A stretch of DNA of 64,000 nucleotides from Streptomyces sp. cg36. Its GTDB lineage: Bacteria; Actinomycetota; Actinomycetes; Streptomycetales; Streptomycetaceae. A program made the position numbers and the translations under genes. The stretch covers positions 2,480,001 to 2,544,000 of the forward strand of contig NZ_CP163520.1 in assembly GCF_041080675.1 (NCBI RefSeq). The letters are read 5' to 3'. The notes below the pieces were generated by a model, which saw nothing but the letters and a program-made list of their open reading frames with translations, had not been told where the DNA came from and did no database searches. Position 1 is the first letter of the stretch. The number at the start of each line of letters is the position of its first letter. Of the stretch, positions 1-6,748 are shown one piece after another.

Positions 1-1185
1 GCCGGACCGCTGCTGGACTTCCCGCTCGACCGGCGCGGGGACGTGCTGCCCGCGGAGTGCGCCGCGCTGCGCGCCGCGGAGCCGGTCGCCCGGGTGCGCA
101 CCCTGACCGGCGACTCCGCCTGGCTGGTGAGCAGTTACGCACTGGCCAAACGGGTCCTGGAGGACGACCGGTTCAGCCTCAAGGACACCGCGGCCCCGGG
201 CGCGCCGCGCCAGTACGCGCTGACGATCCCGCCCGAGGTCGTCAACAACATGGGGAACATCAACAGCGCGGGGCTGCGCGGCGCCGTGATGAAGGCGCTC
301 AACCCGCGCACCGACGGGCTGCGGGAGTGGCTGCGCGGGCGGGCGGACGCGTTGATCGACGGCCTGCTGGCCGAGGGGCCGCCGGCGGACTTTCGGGCGG
401 GGTTCGCCGACCCCTTCTCGGCGGCGCTGCACTGCAAGGTCGTCGGGGTGCCGTTCGCGGACTGGCGGCGGCTGATGGCGGGCCTGGACATCGCGTTCAT
501 GACCAGCCCGCACGCCTTCGAGGGCTCCCGCCTCAACTGGTACAAGGACCTCGGCTACATGGTCGACCGGCTCAACGCGCCCGAGGAACAGCGCTCGGGG
601 CTGCTCGGCCGGCTCGCCGAGCTGCGCGCGGAGGAGGAGTCCGCGCACCTCACCGACGAGATGCTGGCGACGGTCGCGGTCTCGCTCTTCGGCGCGGGCG
701 CGGTGTCCACCTCCGCGTTCCTGGTCCTCGCGGTGCTGGCGCTGCTCCAGCGGCCCGAGCTGATCGGGTATCTGCGCGAGCACCCGGAGCGGATGGGCCG
801 GGCGGTGGACGAACTGCTGCGCTGGAACCTGTCGATCGGTGACGGACTGCCCCGGCTGGCGACCGAGGACGTCCGGGTCGGCGAGGTGCTGGTGCGCCGG
901 GGCGAGCTGGTCCTCGTCCTGGTCGAGGGCGCCAACTTCGACCCGGAGGTCTTCGCCGACCCCGACCGCCTCGATCTGGACCGGGAGGTCAATCCGCATC
1001 TGTCGTTCGGCGCGGGCCGGCACTTCTGCCCGGCCACCGGGCTCGGCCGGGCGCACGCGGAGATCGCGCTGACCGCGCTGGTGGAGCGGCTGCCGGGGCT
1101 GCGGCTCGCGGTCCCGCCGGAGCAGCTGGTGTGGCGCACCGGGTTCATCAAGCGGCTGCCGGAACGGCTGCCGGTGCTCTGGTGA
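1..1185 (+). CDS. CYP121-like cytochrome P450 (5' end just outside window)
   Basis: Haem-thiolate monooxygenase-fold protein, open at the left edge; 394 residues are visible. Compared with Mycobacterium tuberculosis CYP121 (about 396 residues, recalled), only a few N-terminal codons are missing. Blocks such as PPEVVNNMGNI, ALHCKVVGVPF, DGLPRLAT and GELVLVLVEGANFDPE match CYP121 almost word for word. The Cys ligand is C343 in FGAGRHFCPA. The I-helix reads FGAGAVSTSAF, lacking the usual acid but keeping the CYP121-type Ser (S236). F166 and W180 of the CYP121 pocket are kept. The residues equivalent to CYP121 Gln385/Arg386 are Ile383/Lys384. CYP121 couples the two tyrosines of cyclo(Tyr-Tyr), and Streptomyces relatives act on cyclodipeptides, so a cyclodipeptide synthase gene is expected just upstream of the window (inference). 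The exact substrate cannot be told. Confidence 0.9.
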   Translation, partial: AGPLLDFPLDRRGDVLPAECAALRAAEPVARVRTLTGDSAWLVSSYALAKRVLEDDRFSLKDTAAPGAPRQYALTIPPEVVNNMGNINSAGLRGAVMKALNPRTDGLREWLRGRADALIDGLLAEGPPADFRAGFADPFSAALHCKVVGVPFADWRRLMAGLDIAFMTSPHAFEGSRLNWYKDLGYMVDRLNAPEEQRSGLLGRLAELRAEEESAHLTDEMLATVAVSLFGAGAVSTSAFLVLAVLALLQRPELIGYLREHPERMGRAVDELLRWNLSIGDGLPRLATEDVRVGEVLVRRGELVLVLVEGANFDPEVFADPDRLDLDREVNPHLSFGAGRHFCPATGLGRAHAEIALTALVERLPGLRLAVPPEQLVWRTGFIKRLPERLPVLW

Positions 1186-1187
1186 GA

Positions 1188-1227
1188 CACGGCCGCCCCC
1201 GCGGGAGGTCCCGCGGGGGCGGCCGTG
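1188..1227. terminator. Bidirectional hairpin between convergent genes
   Basis: A perfect 19-bp inverted repeat (1188-1206 with 1209-1227, 2-nt loop) starts 3 bases after the P450 stop and ends 18 bases before the end of the convergent propeller gene. Its position suits termination of both transcripts. There is no T-tract, as is usual in Streptomyces. Confidence 0.8.
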
Positions 1228-1244
1228 CGTGCGTCCGGGACGGT

Positions 1245-2426
1245 TCAGCGGAAGATGCCGGTGTGCCCCAGCGAGTAGCGGCCGGGCTGCGGGTAGACCG
1301 CGAGGCCGTGCGGGCCGGAGCCGACCGGGATGCGGGCGATCTGCCGTCCGGTGGTGGTGTCGATGGCGTACACCTCGGAGTTGTAACGCCCGGACAGCCA
1401 CAGGACCTTGCCGTCGGCGGAGACGCCGCCCATGTCGGGGCTGCCGCCGTCGGGCAGCTGCCACTTCTTGGTCAGCTTGTTCTTGGTGAAGTCGAAGATG
1501 GAGATGGTGCCCTCGCCCCGGTTGGAGATGTACATCTCCTTGGAGTCCCGGCTGATGTACAGGCCGTGGCAGCCCTTGCCGGTGGGCAGCAGGGTCGGGG
1601 TGCTGAACCGGTCGCCGTCCAGGACCCACATGCCGTGGGCCATCATGTCGGCGACGTAGAACGTCTTGCCGTCCGGGGACATCTTGACGTCCTGCGGCAT
1701 CGCCCCGTCGAACGGCAGCTTCTGGTGGGCGATGACCTGCATCTTCTCCGTGTCGACCTTGAGCAGTTCGCCGGAGAACTCGCAGGAGACGATGAAGTAG
1801 CGCCCGTCCATGGAGAAGTCGGCGTGGTTGACGCCGGCGCAGTGCACGGGAACGGTCTTGACCCGGTTCATGTTGACGGGCTCGCGGAAGACCAGCTCCC
1901 GGTCCATCGACGCCATCACGACCGCGTACTTGCCGTTGGGCGTGAAGTAGAGGTTGTACGGGTCGGAGACCTCCACGGTCCGGCCGGTCTTGCCGGTGGC
2001 CGGGTCGATGGCGGTGAGGCTGTCGCCCAGGTCGTTGTTGACCCAGAGCGTCTTCATGTCCCAGGACGGCACCACGTGCTGGGGCTGGTGCCCGACCGGG
2101 ATGGTCTCGATGACCTTGTACGTCTTGGGGTCGATCACCGACACCGTGTTGGAGTTGGTGTTGGGGACGTAGACGCGTTCGAGGAAGTGCTTCACGGCGG
2201 GCTGGAGGGCGTTCGGGCGGTCCGCGGCGTAGGCGTCCTTGGGGTCCAGGACCGGCGGCATCCCGGGCAGCCCCTGCGGCACGGCCTTCCTGGGCGCCGG
2301 GGGCGCGGCGGGTTTGGTGCCCATGGCCTCGGTCCCGCCCCCGTCCGTGGGCGAGCCGCAGCCGGCGAGCGCGGCGAGAAGGAGGCCGCAGAGCAGCCCG
2401 GCGGTCCTCTTGGTGGCGGTCAGCAT
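1245..2426 (-). CDS. YVTN-type beta-propeller lipoprotein
   Basis: Predicted 393-residue extracytoplasmic lipoprotein. The N-terminus has a hydrophobic stretch and lipobox (LAALAGC), then a Pro/Ala linker of about 50 residues. The rest is a run of propeller blades with the YVTN pattern, for example VYVPNTNSNTVSVIDPKT, VMASMDRELVF, FSMDGRYFIVSCEFSGEL and EMYISNRGEGTISIFDF, enough for about seven blades. Several blades carry His/Cys/Met-containing turns (GVNHADF, GKGCHG, SPDMGG, GPHG), which might bind metal; that is inference. The ATG overlaps the stop of the upstream deacetylase gene by one base (TGATG), so the two are probably translationally coupled. YVTN propellers are binding or scaffold modules; no enzymatic role can be assigned. 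Confidence 0.85.
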   Translation of the reverse strand: MLTATKRTAGLLCGLLLAALAGCGSPTDGGGTEAMGTKPAAPPAPRKAVPQGLPGMPPVLDPKDAYAADRPNALQPAVKHFLERVYVPNTNSNTVSVIDPKTYKVIETIPVGHQPQHVVPSWDMKTLWVNNDLGDSLTAIDPATGKTGRTVEVSDPYNLYFTPNGKYAVVMASMDRELVFREPVNMNRVKTVPVHCAGVNHADFSMDGRYFIVSCEFSGELLKVDTEKMQVIAHQKLPFDGAMPQDVKMSPDGKTFYVADMMAHGMWVLDGDRFSTPTLLPTGKGCHGLYISRDSKEMYISNRGEGTISIFDFTKNKLTKKWQLPDGGSPDMGGVSADGKVLWLSGRYNSEVYAIDTTTGRQIARIPVGSGPHGLAVYPQPGRYSLGHTGIFR

Positions 2427-3235
2427 CAGGTCAGCAACTCCGTGGTGGTCACCGCGCGCAGTCCGCGGCGGTCGAGTTCGGCGAGGAGGACCGGCAGCGC
2501 GGCGACCGTGTCCGCGTAGCCGAAGTGCAGACTCACCACGGATCCGTTGCGGATCCGCCCGGTGACATTGCGGGTCACGGCCGAGGCGCCGGGCGAGGTG
2601 AAGTCGAGCGAATCGACGTCGTACGACAGGACGTGCGGGTACCCCGCCCGCCGGGCCAGTCTCTGAACGAGCGGCGTCGCGTACTGGGCACGGGAGGGGC
2701 GGAACCAGCTCCCGATCGAGCCGGTGAGCCGGCGCAGCCGGTCCGCGCAGCCGGTGATCTCGGCGTACGCCTCCGCCTCCGGCAGCGCGCCGATGTCGAT
2801 GTGGCGCTGGGTGTGGTTGCCGAGGTCGTGGCCGCCGTCGAGGACGCGCCGGGCCATCCCCGGGTGCTCGTCGAGCCAGCTGCCGACGGCCAGCACGGTG
2901 ACACGGGCCCCGGCCCGCTCGGCCTCGGCGAGGAGGGCGGTGGCCTGCCGGGGGTCGCCCTGGCCGTGGAAGGTGAGGGCGACCCGGGGCCGGTCGCGCG
3001 GTCCGCCGGCGATCTGGGCGGGCTGTCCGGGGAAGGCGCGCGGCGCGGGGGCGGTGCGGGCGGTGCCGGGCCGGGCGGAGGCGGCGGGGGTGGCGGAGCG
3101 CGCGGTGGTGGCGGGCGGCGCGGTGCTCCCGCCGCTCTCGGCGCAGCCGGTCGCGAGGGCTCCGGCGACGGCCGCCCCCGCCCCGGCGCGCAGTGCACTG
3201 CGGCGGTCGACCCCACGGGGCGTTGGATTCAGCAC
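2426..3235 (-). CDS. NodB-fold polysaccharide deacetylase-like lipoprotein with altered motif 1
   Basis: 269 residues from a GTG start. The N-terminus has a twin-arginine pattern (DRRSALRAG) and a lipobox (LATGC), so it is probably exported folded and lipid-anchored. A low-complexity Ala/Pro/Thr linker follows, then a NodB homology domain from about residue 80. Motif 2 (H141-TQR-H145, metal ligands), motif 3 (FRPS), motif 4 (SYDVDSLDF) and motif 5 (SLHFGY) are recognisable. Motif 1, normally TFDDGP with the catalytic base and a metal-binding Asp, reads TFHGQGDP (H90), so both aspartates are replaced. It may be a non-hydrolytic glycan binder or use different chemistry. It is the first gene of a two-gene unit with the propeller gene. 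No clear Shine-Dalgarno is seen before the GTG, so the exact start is less certain than the domain call. Confidence 0.8.
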   Translation of the reverse strand: MLNPTPRGVDRRSALRAGAGAAVAGALATGCAESGGSTAPPATTARSATPAASARPGTARTAPAPRAFPGQPAQIAGGPRDRPRVALTFHGQGDPRQATALLAEAERAGARVTVLAVGSWLDEHPGMARRVLDGGHDLGNHTQRHIDIGALPEAEAYAEITGCADRLRRLTGSIGSWFRPSRAQYATPLVQRLARRAGYPHVLSYDVDSLDFTSPGASAVTRNVTGRIRNGSVVSLHFGYADTVAALPVLLAELDRRGLRAVTTTELLT

Positions 3236-3457
3236 ATGGACATTTAAGTCGGGTTGGGAGCGGAAGGTAATGATTGAACCAATTGAGGACCTTTGCGTCG
3301 TCGGGGACGCGCCGTGCCGGACAGCGGCCGGTTCGATGAATCACTCATGCAGTTCGATAGTTATTCACCATTTGAAAGGTGAGTGCTCTACCTCACCTAC
3401 GATTCACAGCTAAACTGTGGCGATATGTGGACGTTTATCCGAGTAAGGACTTTTGGC

Positions 3458-3481
3458 GTGAAGGCCCCCCGTCTGCCATAG
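3458..3481 (+). CDS. Possible 7-codon ORF (MKAPRLP)
   Basis: A GTG followed by six sense codons and TAG, preceded by AAGGA with about 7-nt spacing. It sits in the loop of hairpin 1 of the C-rich structured region. It could be a leader peptide or a chance ORF. The Shine-Dalgarno spacing is the only support. Confidence 0.15.
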   Translation: MKAPRLP

Positions 3482-3526
3482 TCGGAGACACGACCCCTCA
3501 TTGACCCGAGCCCGGTCGTCTTCTGT

Positions 3527-3559
3527 CGCCGTGGATCACACCCCCTTCGATCCACGGCG
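3527..3559. terminator. 11-bp hairpin downstream of the ATP-binding regulator gene
   Basis: Perfect inverted repeat CGCCGTGGATC/GATCCACGGCG with an 11-nt loop, about 110 bp downstream of the minus-strand stop at 3668. It can serve as terminator for that gene, or be the last hairpin of the candidate small RNA. Confidence 0.5.
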
Positions 3560-3667
3560 GCGCTCCGCAGAGGCCCCCGCAGATCCGCCGCATCCGGCAG
3601 ACCCGGGGGCTTCGGCGCATCCGGGGCCCGACTGCGCCCCGCCGCCCCGAGCCCGCGCCCGGCGGCC

Positions 3668-4171
3668 CTAGCGGTCGGCGACTCTCATCTCGAACCAGGT
3701 CGTCTTGCCGCGCGGCAGCAGATCCACGCCCCAGCGGTCGGAGAGCTTGTCGACGAGGAAGAGCCCGCGGCCACTGGTGTCCATCTCGTGGACCGGCATC
3801 AGGCACGGCAGCCCCCGCGAGGGGTCGCGCACCTCGATCCGGATCCACCCCCGGCGCCGCAGCATCCGCAGCCCGAAGGCGCGGGCACCGGTGTGCCGGA
3901 CCGCGTTGCCGACGAGTTCGGAGACGAGCAGGATCGCCTGTTCGGCGAGGGCCGGGGAGAGCGACCAGTGCCGCAGTATCACGCACTGGGTGAGCCGTCG
4001 CGCCGTCGCCGCGGACTCCGGGCGGGACGGCAGCCGCACCTCCGACTCCGTCGGGTTTCCGAACAACTCCATTGCCTGGAGCGCCCGTTCGTCCTCCACG
4101 GCCGGTGTCCACCGCGCCGCGGTCGCGCCTGCGCGCTGCCGCGGTTCCTCCACGCCCTCCAGCCCCGCCAT
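3668..4171 (-). CDS. RsbW-like ATP-binding regulatory protein (GHKL fold)
   Basis: 167 residues from the ATG at 4171 (MAGLEGV); an in-frame start further upstream is possible but matches the family less well. The C-terminal 120 residues form an HATPase_c domain of the anti-sigma/serine-kinase type abundant in Streptomyces. The N-box is in LLVSELVGNAVRHTGA, the G-box region is DTSGRGLFLVDKLSDRWGV, and the end is RGKTTWFEMRV. Such proteins bind ATP and often control sigma factors or anti-anti-sigma partners. No partner gene is adjacent, so the target is unknown. The upstream 250 bp contain the terminator of the preceding gene and presumably this gene's promoter. Confidence 0.82.
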   Translation of the reverse strand: MAGLEGVEEPRQRAGATAARWTPAVEDERALQAMELFGNPTESEVRLPSRPESAATARRLTQCVILRHWSLSPALAEQAILLVSELVGNAVRHTGARAFGLRMLRRRGWIRIEVRDPSRGLPCLMPVHEMDTSGRGLFLVDKLSDRWGVDLLPRGKTTWFEMRVADR

Positions 4172-4225
4172 GGACCCATCATGGCTTCCCGGAGCGCCCC
4201 GCGGGGCCGTTCCGAGGGAAAACGG

Positions 4226-4250
4226 CCCCCGGAACCAGAGGTTCCGGGGG
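4226..4250 (-). terminator. Hairpin with T-run after the enoyl-CoA hydratase gene
   Basis: A 10-bp perfect stem (4226-4235 with 4241-4250, 5-nt loop), followed on the minus strand by CCGTTTT. It lies about 175 bp downstream of the hydratase stop, before the start of the ATP-binding gene, so it fits an intrinsic terminator of the hydratase transcript. Confidence 0.65.
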
Positions 4251-4424
4251 TCCCGCTCAGCATATGCCGACGGCAGTGGATCTCGGGCAAACCGCCCACG
4301 AGCTGCGATGACGGGCCGCAACGGACTGATCACCAACGGTTCACACGCCGTCGTACTTAAGGTTCCTTTAAGGCCAGGCTAATCCACCCGCAGGGTGTAC
4401 GCCCGGCCGCCAACCCCGTACGGG

Positions 4425-5192
4425 TCAGAGGAACTTGGCCTTGCCCGGGCCCTCCTCGACGAAGCTGCGCATGCCGCGCTCGCGGTCCTCGGTCGCGAAC
4501 AGCCCCGCGAACCAGTTCCGTTCGATCGCGAGGCCGGTCTCGATGTCCGCCTCCAAGCCCGCGTCCACGCACTCCTTGGCGGCGCGCAGGGCCAGCGCCG
4601 GGCCCTGCGCGAGCTTCGCCGCCCACGCGTGCGCCTGCTCGTACACCTGGTCCGCCGCGACCACCCGGTCCACCAGGCCCAGCGTCAGCGCCTCGTCGGC
4701 CCTGACCATGCGGCCGGTGAAGATGAGGTCCTTGGCCCGGGACGGGCCGATCAGCCGGGACAGCCGCTGGGTGCCGCCCGCGCCGGGGATCAGGCCGAGC
4801 AGGATCTCGGGCTGGCCGAGCTTGGCGTTGTCGGCGGCGATCCGGAAGTCGGCGCAGAGCGCGAGTTCACAGCCGCCGCCCAGCGCGTAGCCGGTGACGG
4901 CGGCGACGACGGGCTTGGGGATGCGGGCGACGGCGGTGAACGACTCCTGGAGGGCGCGGGAGCGGAGCACCATCGCGGTGTGGTCCATCTCCTGCATCTC
5001 CTTGATGTCCGCGCCCGCCGCGAACACCTTCTCACCTCCGTAGAGCACCACGGCCCGTACGTCGGCGCGGCGGGTCGCCTCCTCGGCGAGCTCGCGCAGC
5101 CGGTCCTGGATCGCGATGTCCAGGGCGTTCATCGGGGGGCGGTCCAGGCGGAGGGTGCCGACGCCTTCGGAGACTTCGAGGGTCACAGTCAT
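4425..5192 (-). CDS. Enoyl-CoA hydratase/isomerase (crotonase family)
   Basis: 255 residues, full length for a crotonase. The oxyanion-hole segment FAAGADIKEM, the first catalytic-Glu segment ALGGGCELALCADF and the second Glu segment QPEILLGLIPGAGGTQRL are all intact, so a syn-hydratase reaction on a 2-enoyl-CoA is likely (fatty acid or branched-chain acid beta-oxidation). It is cytoplasmic and appears monocistronic: a strong hairpin ends the gene on its upstream side and another lies downstream. The chain-length or pathway preference cannot be read from the sequence, and no acyl-CoA dehydrogenase or thiolase gene is adjacent. Confidence 0.92.
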   Translation of the reverse strand: MTVTLEVSEGVGTLRLDRPPMNALDIAIQDRLRELAEEATRRADVRAVVLYGGEKVFAAGADIKEMQEMDHTAMVLRSRALQESFTAVARIPKPVVAAVTGYALGGGCELALCADFRIAADNAKLGQPEILLGLIPGAGGTQRLSRLIGPSRAKDLIFTGRMVRADEALTLGLVDRVVAADQVYEQAHAWAAKLAQGPALALRAAKECVDAGLEADIETGLAIERNWFAGLFATEDRERGMRSFVEEGPGKAKFL

Positions 5193-5221
5193 GGCGCCAG
5201 GTTAGTGCGCGTTAACGGCAA

Positions 5222-5256
5222 CGGACCCGGTGCCGTGTGTCACAGCACCGGGTCCG
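5222..5256 (-). terminator. 12-bp hairpin after the first L,D-transpeptidase gene
   Basis: Perfect stem CGGACCCGGTGC/GCACCGGGTCCG (5222-5233 with 5245-5256, 11-nt loop), starting about 20 bases past the transpeptidase stop on the minus strand. It separates that gene from the hydratase gene. Confidence 0.75.
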
Positions 5257-5277
5257 CCGCGCGCGGGCGCCCGCGCG

Positions 5278-6522
5278 CTACTTGGTCCACTCCGACCAGG
5301 GCATGTTCCAGCCGTTGAGCCCGTTGTCGGGCTGGATCTGCTTGTCCTTGGAGTTCTTCACGACGACCACGTCACCGATGATCGAGCCGTTGTAGAACCA
5401 GGCCGCCGGGGTCGAGGGGTCGCCCGCGCCGCGCGCGTCCCGCAGCCCCACGCAGCCGTGGCTGGTGTTGCTGTTGCCGAACACCGAGGGGTCGCCCCAG
5501 TAGTTGCCGTGGATGAAGGTGCCGGAGCTGGACAGGCGCATCGCGTGCGGCACGTCCTTGATGTCGTACTCGCCGCCGAAGCCCACGGTGGCGCCGTTCA
5601 TCCGGGTCACCTCGTACTTCTCGCTGATGACCATCTGGCCGTTGTACGTGGTGTTCGCCGGGGAACCCGCGCTGATCGGGATCGTCTTGAGGACCTTGTC
5701 GTCGCGCACGACGGTCATGGTGTGCGCCGCCGCGTCCACCGTGGAGACCTGGGAGCGGCCGACGGTGAACTTCACCGTACGGGTCTGCTTGCCGTAGACG
5801 CCGGGGCGGCCCTCGACGCCGTCGAGGTTGAACTTGACGGTCACCTTGGTGCCGGGCGCCCAGTACTTCTCGGGGCGGAAGTCCAGGCGGTCGTTGCCGA
5901 ACCAGTGGCCCTCGACCGGCACCGACGGCTCGGCCGTGACCTTGATGGCCTTCTCGACGGCCCCCGGGTCGGTGATGCCGCGGCTGAAGTTGATGGAGAC
6001 CGGCATGCCGACGCCGACGGTGGAGCCGTCCTCCGGGGTGTACTGGCCGATGAAGGTGTTCTTCGGGACCAGCGTGGTGAACACGGTGTCCTTGGCGGAC
6101 TCCCGGCCCTGCTCGTCCTTGGCGACGGCGTGGACCTTGTACTTGGTGGCCGATGCCAGGTGCTGGTCCGGCGTCCAGCCCGCGCCGTCGGCGGATATCT
6201 TGCCGGCCACCGCGTTGCCCTTGGTGTCCGCGACGGCCACCGCGGTGAGCCTGCCCTGCGCGGCGGATATCTTCAGCGCGCCGCTGGTCGCCACGTCGCT
6301 GGCGCCGTCCTTGGGCGCCACGGTCACCACCGCGGCCGACGCCTTGGTGTCCTCGGCCGCCTTGCCGGCCGCCTTGCCGTCACCGCCGGCGGAGTCGTCC
6401 CCGCCACCGCACGCGGTGGCGAGCAGAAGCAGCGCCCCCAGCGGCAGAGCCAGCAGGCCGCGCTTGCCGCGCCGCCGTCCCGCCGCCCTGTCCGGAGCCC
6501 CCGATATGTGCTGCCCGTTCAC
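5278..6522 (-). CDS. Lipoprotein L,D-transpeptidase (YkuD), copy 1
   Basis: 414 residues from a GTG at 6522. AGGGGAG 9 nt upstream makes this the preferred start over the in-frame codon at 6555. The N-terminus has an Arg/Lys-rich segment, a hydrophobic helix and a lipobox (LATAC), then a Gly/Ala/Lys linker. Two Ig-like domains (about residues 60-270) precede a C-terminal YkuD catalytic domain with the HGN...SHGC signature; C357 is the nucleophile. The enzyme should form 3-3 cross-links in peptidoglycan, or attach proteins to it, outside the membrane. It is a close paralogue of the next gene. Each copy has its own downstream hairpin, suggesting separate transcription. Confidence 0.92.
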   Translation of the reverse strand: MNGQHISGAPDRAAGRRRGKRGLLALPLGALLLLATACGGGDDSAGGDGKAAGKAAEDTKASAAVVTVAPKDGASDVATSGALKISAAQGRLTAVAVADTKGNAVAGKISADGAGWTPDQHLASATKYKVHAVAKDEQGRESAKDTVFTTLVPKNTFIGQYTPEDGSTVGVGMPVSINFSRGITDPGAVEKAIKVTAEPSVPVEGHWFGNDRLDFRPEKYWAPGTKVTVKFNLDGVEGRPGVYGKQTRTVKFTVGRSQVSTVDAAAHTMTVVRDDKVLKTIPISAGSPANTTYNGQMVISEKYEVTRMNGATVGFGGEYDIKDVPHAMRLSSSGTFIHGNYWGDPSVFGNSNTSHGCVGLRDARGAGDPSTPAAWFYNGSIIGDVVVVKNSKDKQIQPDNGLNGWNMPWSEWTK

Positions 6523-6699
6523 GACTGTTCTCTCCCCTCGCACGGCCTGGTTCACGCCACGGCCCGCACTGGTCCTTCACCCCCGCGCGCGTCCTCGCGC
6601 GCACACGGTTGCTTAGGTAATCACACCGGACCCGCACGTATCGCCTCGCGAATGTCACCGTTCAGTCCCAATGTCCCTGTGCGTTCGCTGTGGCGACAT

Positions 6700-6737
6700 C
6701 CGGCCGTCACCCGGGGGTGTACGGGGGCGACGGCCGG
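6700..6737 (-). terminator. Hairpin after the second L,D-transpeptidase gene
   Basis: A 9-bp perfect inverted repeat CCGGCCGTC/GACGGCCGG (6700-6708 with 6729-6737, 20-nt loop), just past the minus-strand stop at 6749. Confidence 0.5.
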
Positions 6738-6748
6738 CCGGGCCGCGG

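Larger units (their letters stand above)
3440..3562 (+). ncRNA. Candidate C-rich small RNA with three stacked hairpins
   Basis: Three consecutive hairpins can be drawn on the + strand. Hairpin 1 pairs 3448-3457 with 3475-3483 and exposes a run of six C in its 17-nt loop (3465-3470). Hairpin 2 pairs 3487-3495 with 3514-3527 (with a bulge) and has a C-rich loop. Hairpin 3 is an 11-bp perfect stem (3527-3537 with 3549-3559) whose loop carries CCCCC. No + strand protein gene follows for 10 kb except GlgX at 8137. C-runs in successive loops recall the actinobacterial 6C RNA, but this is pattern resemblance only. Hairpin 3 could instead just terminate the minus-strand gene ending at 3668. Confidence 0.35.
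3236..3667. other. 432-bp intergenic region, AT-rich left half, structured right half
   Basis: Lies between two minus-strand genes. The left half (about 3240-3425) is distinctly AT-rich for this genome and should hold the promoter of the deacetylase-propeller pair. It contains two inverted repeats: AGGTGAG/CTCACCT (3377-3383 with 3392-3398) and CACAG/CTGTG (3405-3409 with 3415-3419), plausible operator sites. The right half holds the C-rich hairpins described separately. Confidence 0.6.

Noticed and set aside
6378..6660. Minus-strand ORF upstream of and overlapping the first L,D-transpeptidase gene
   Set aside because: It is out of frame with the transpeptidase lipoprotein signal and has no family features; the ribosome site supports the GTG at 6522.
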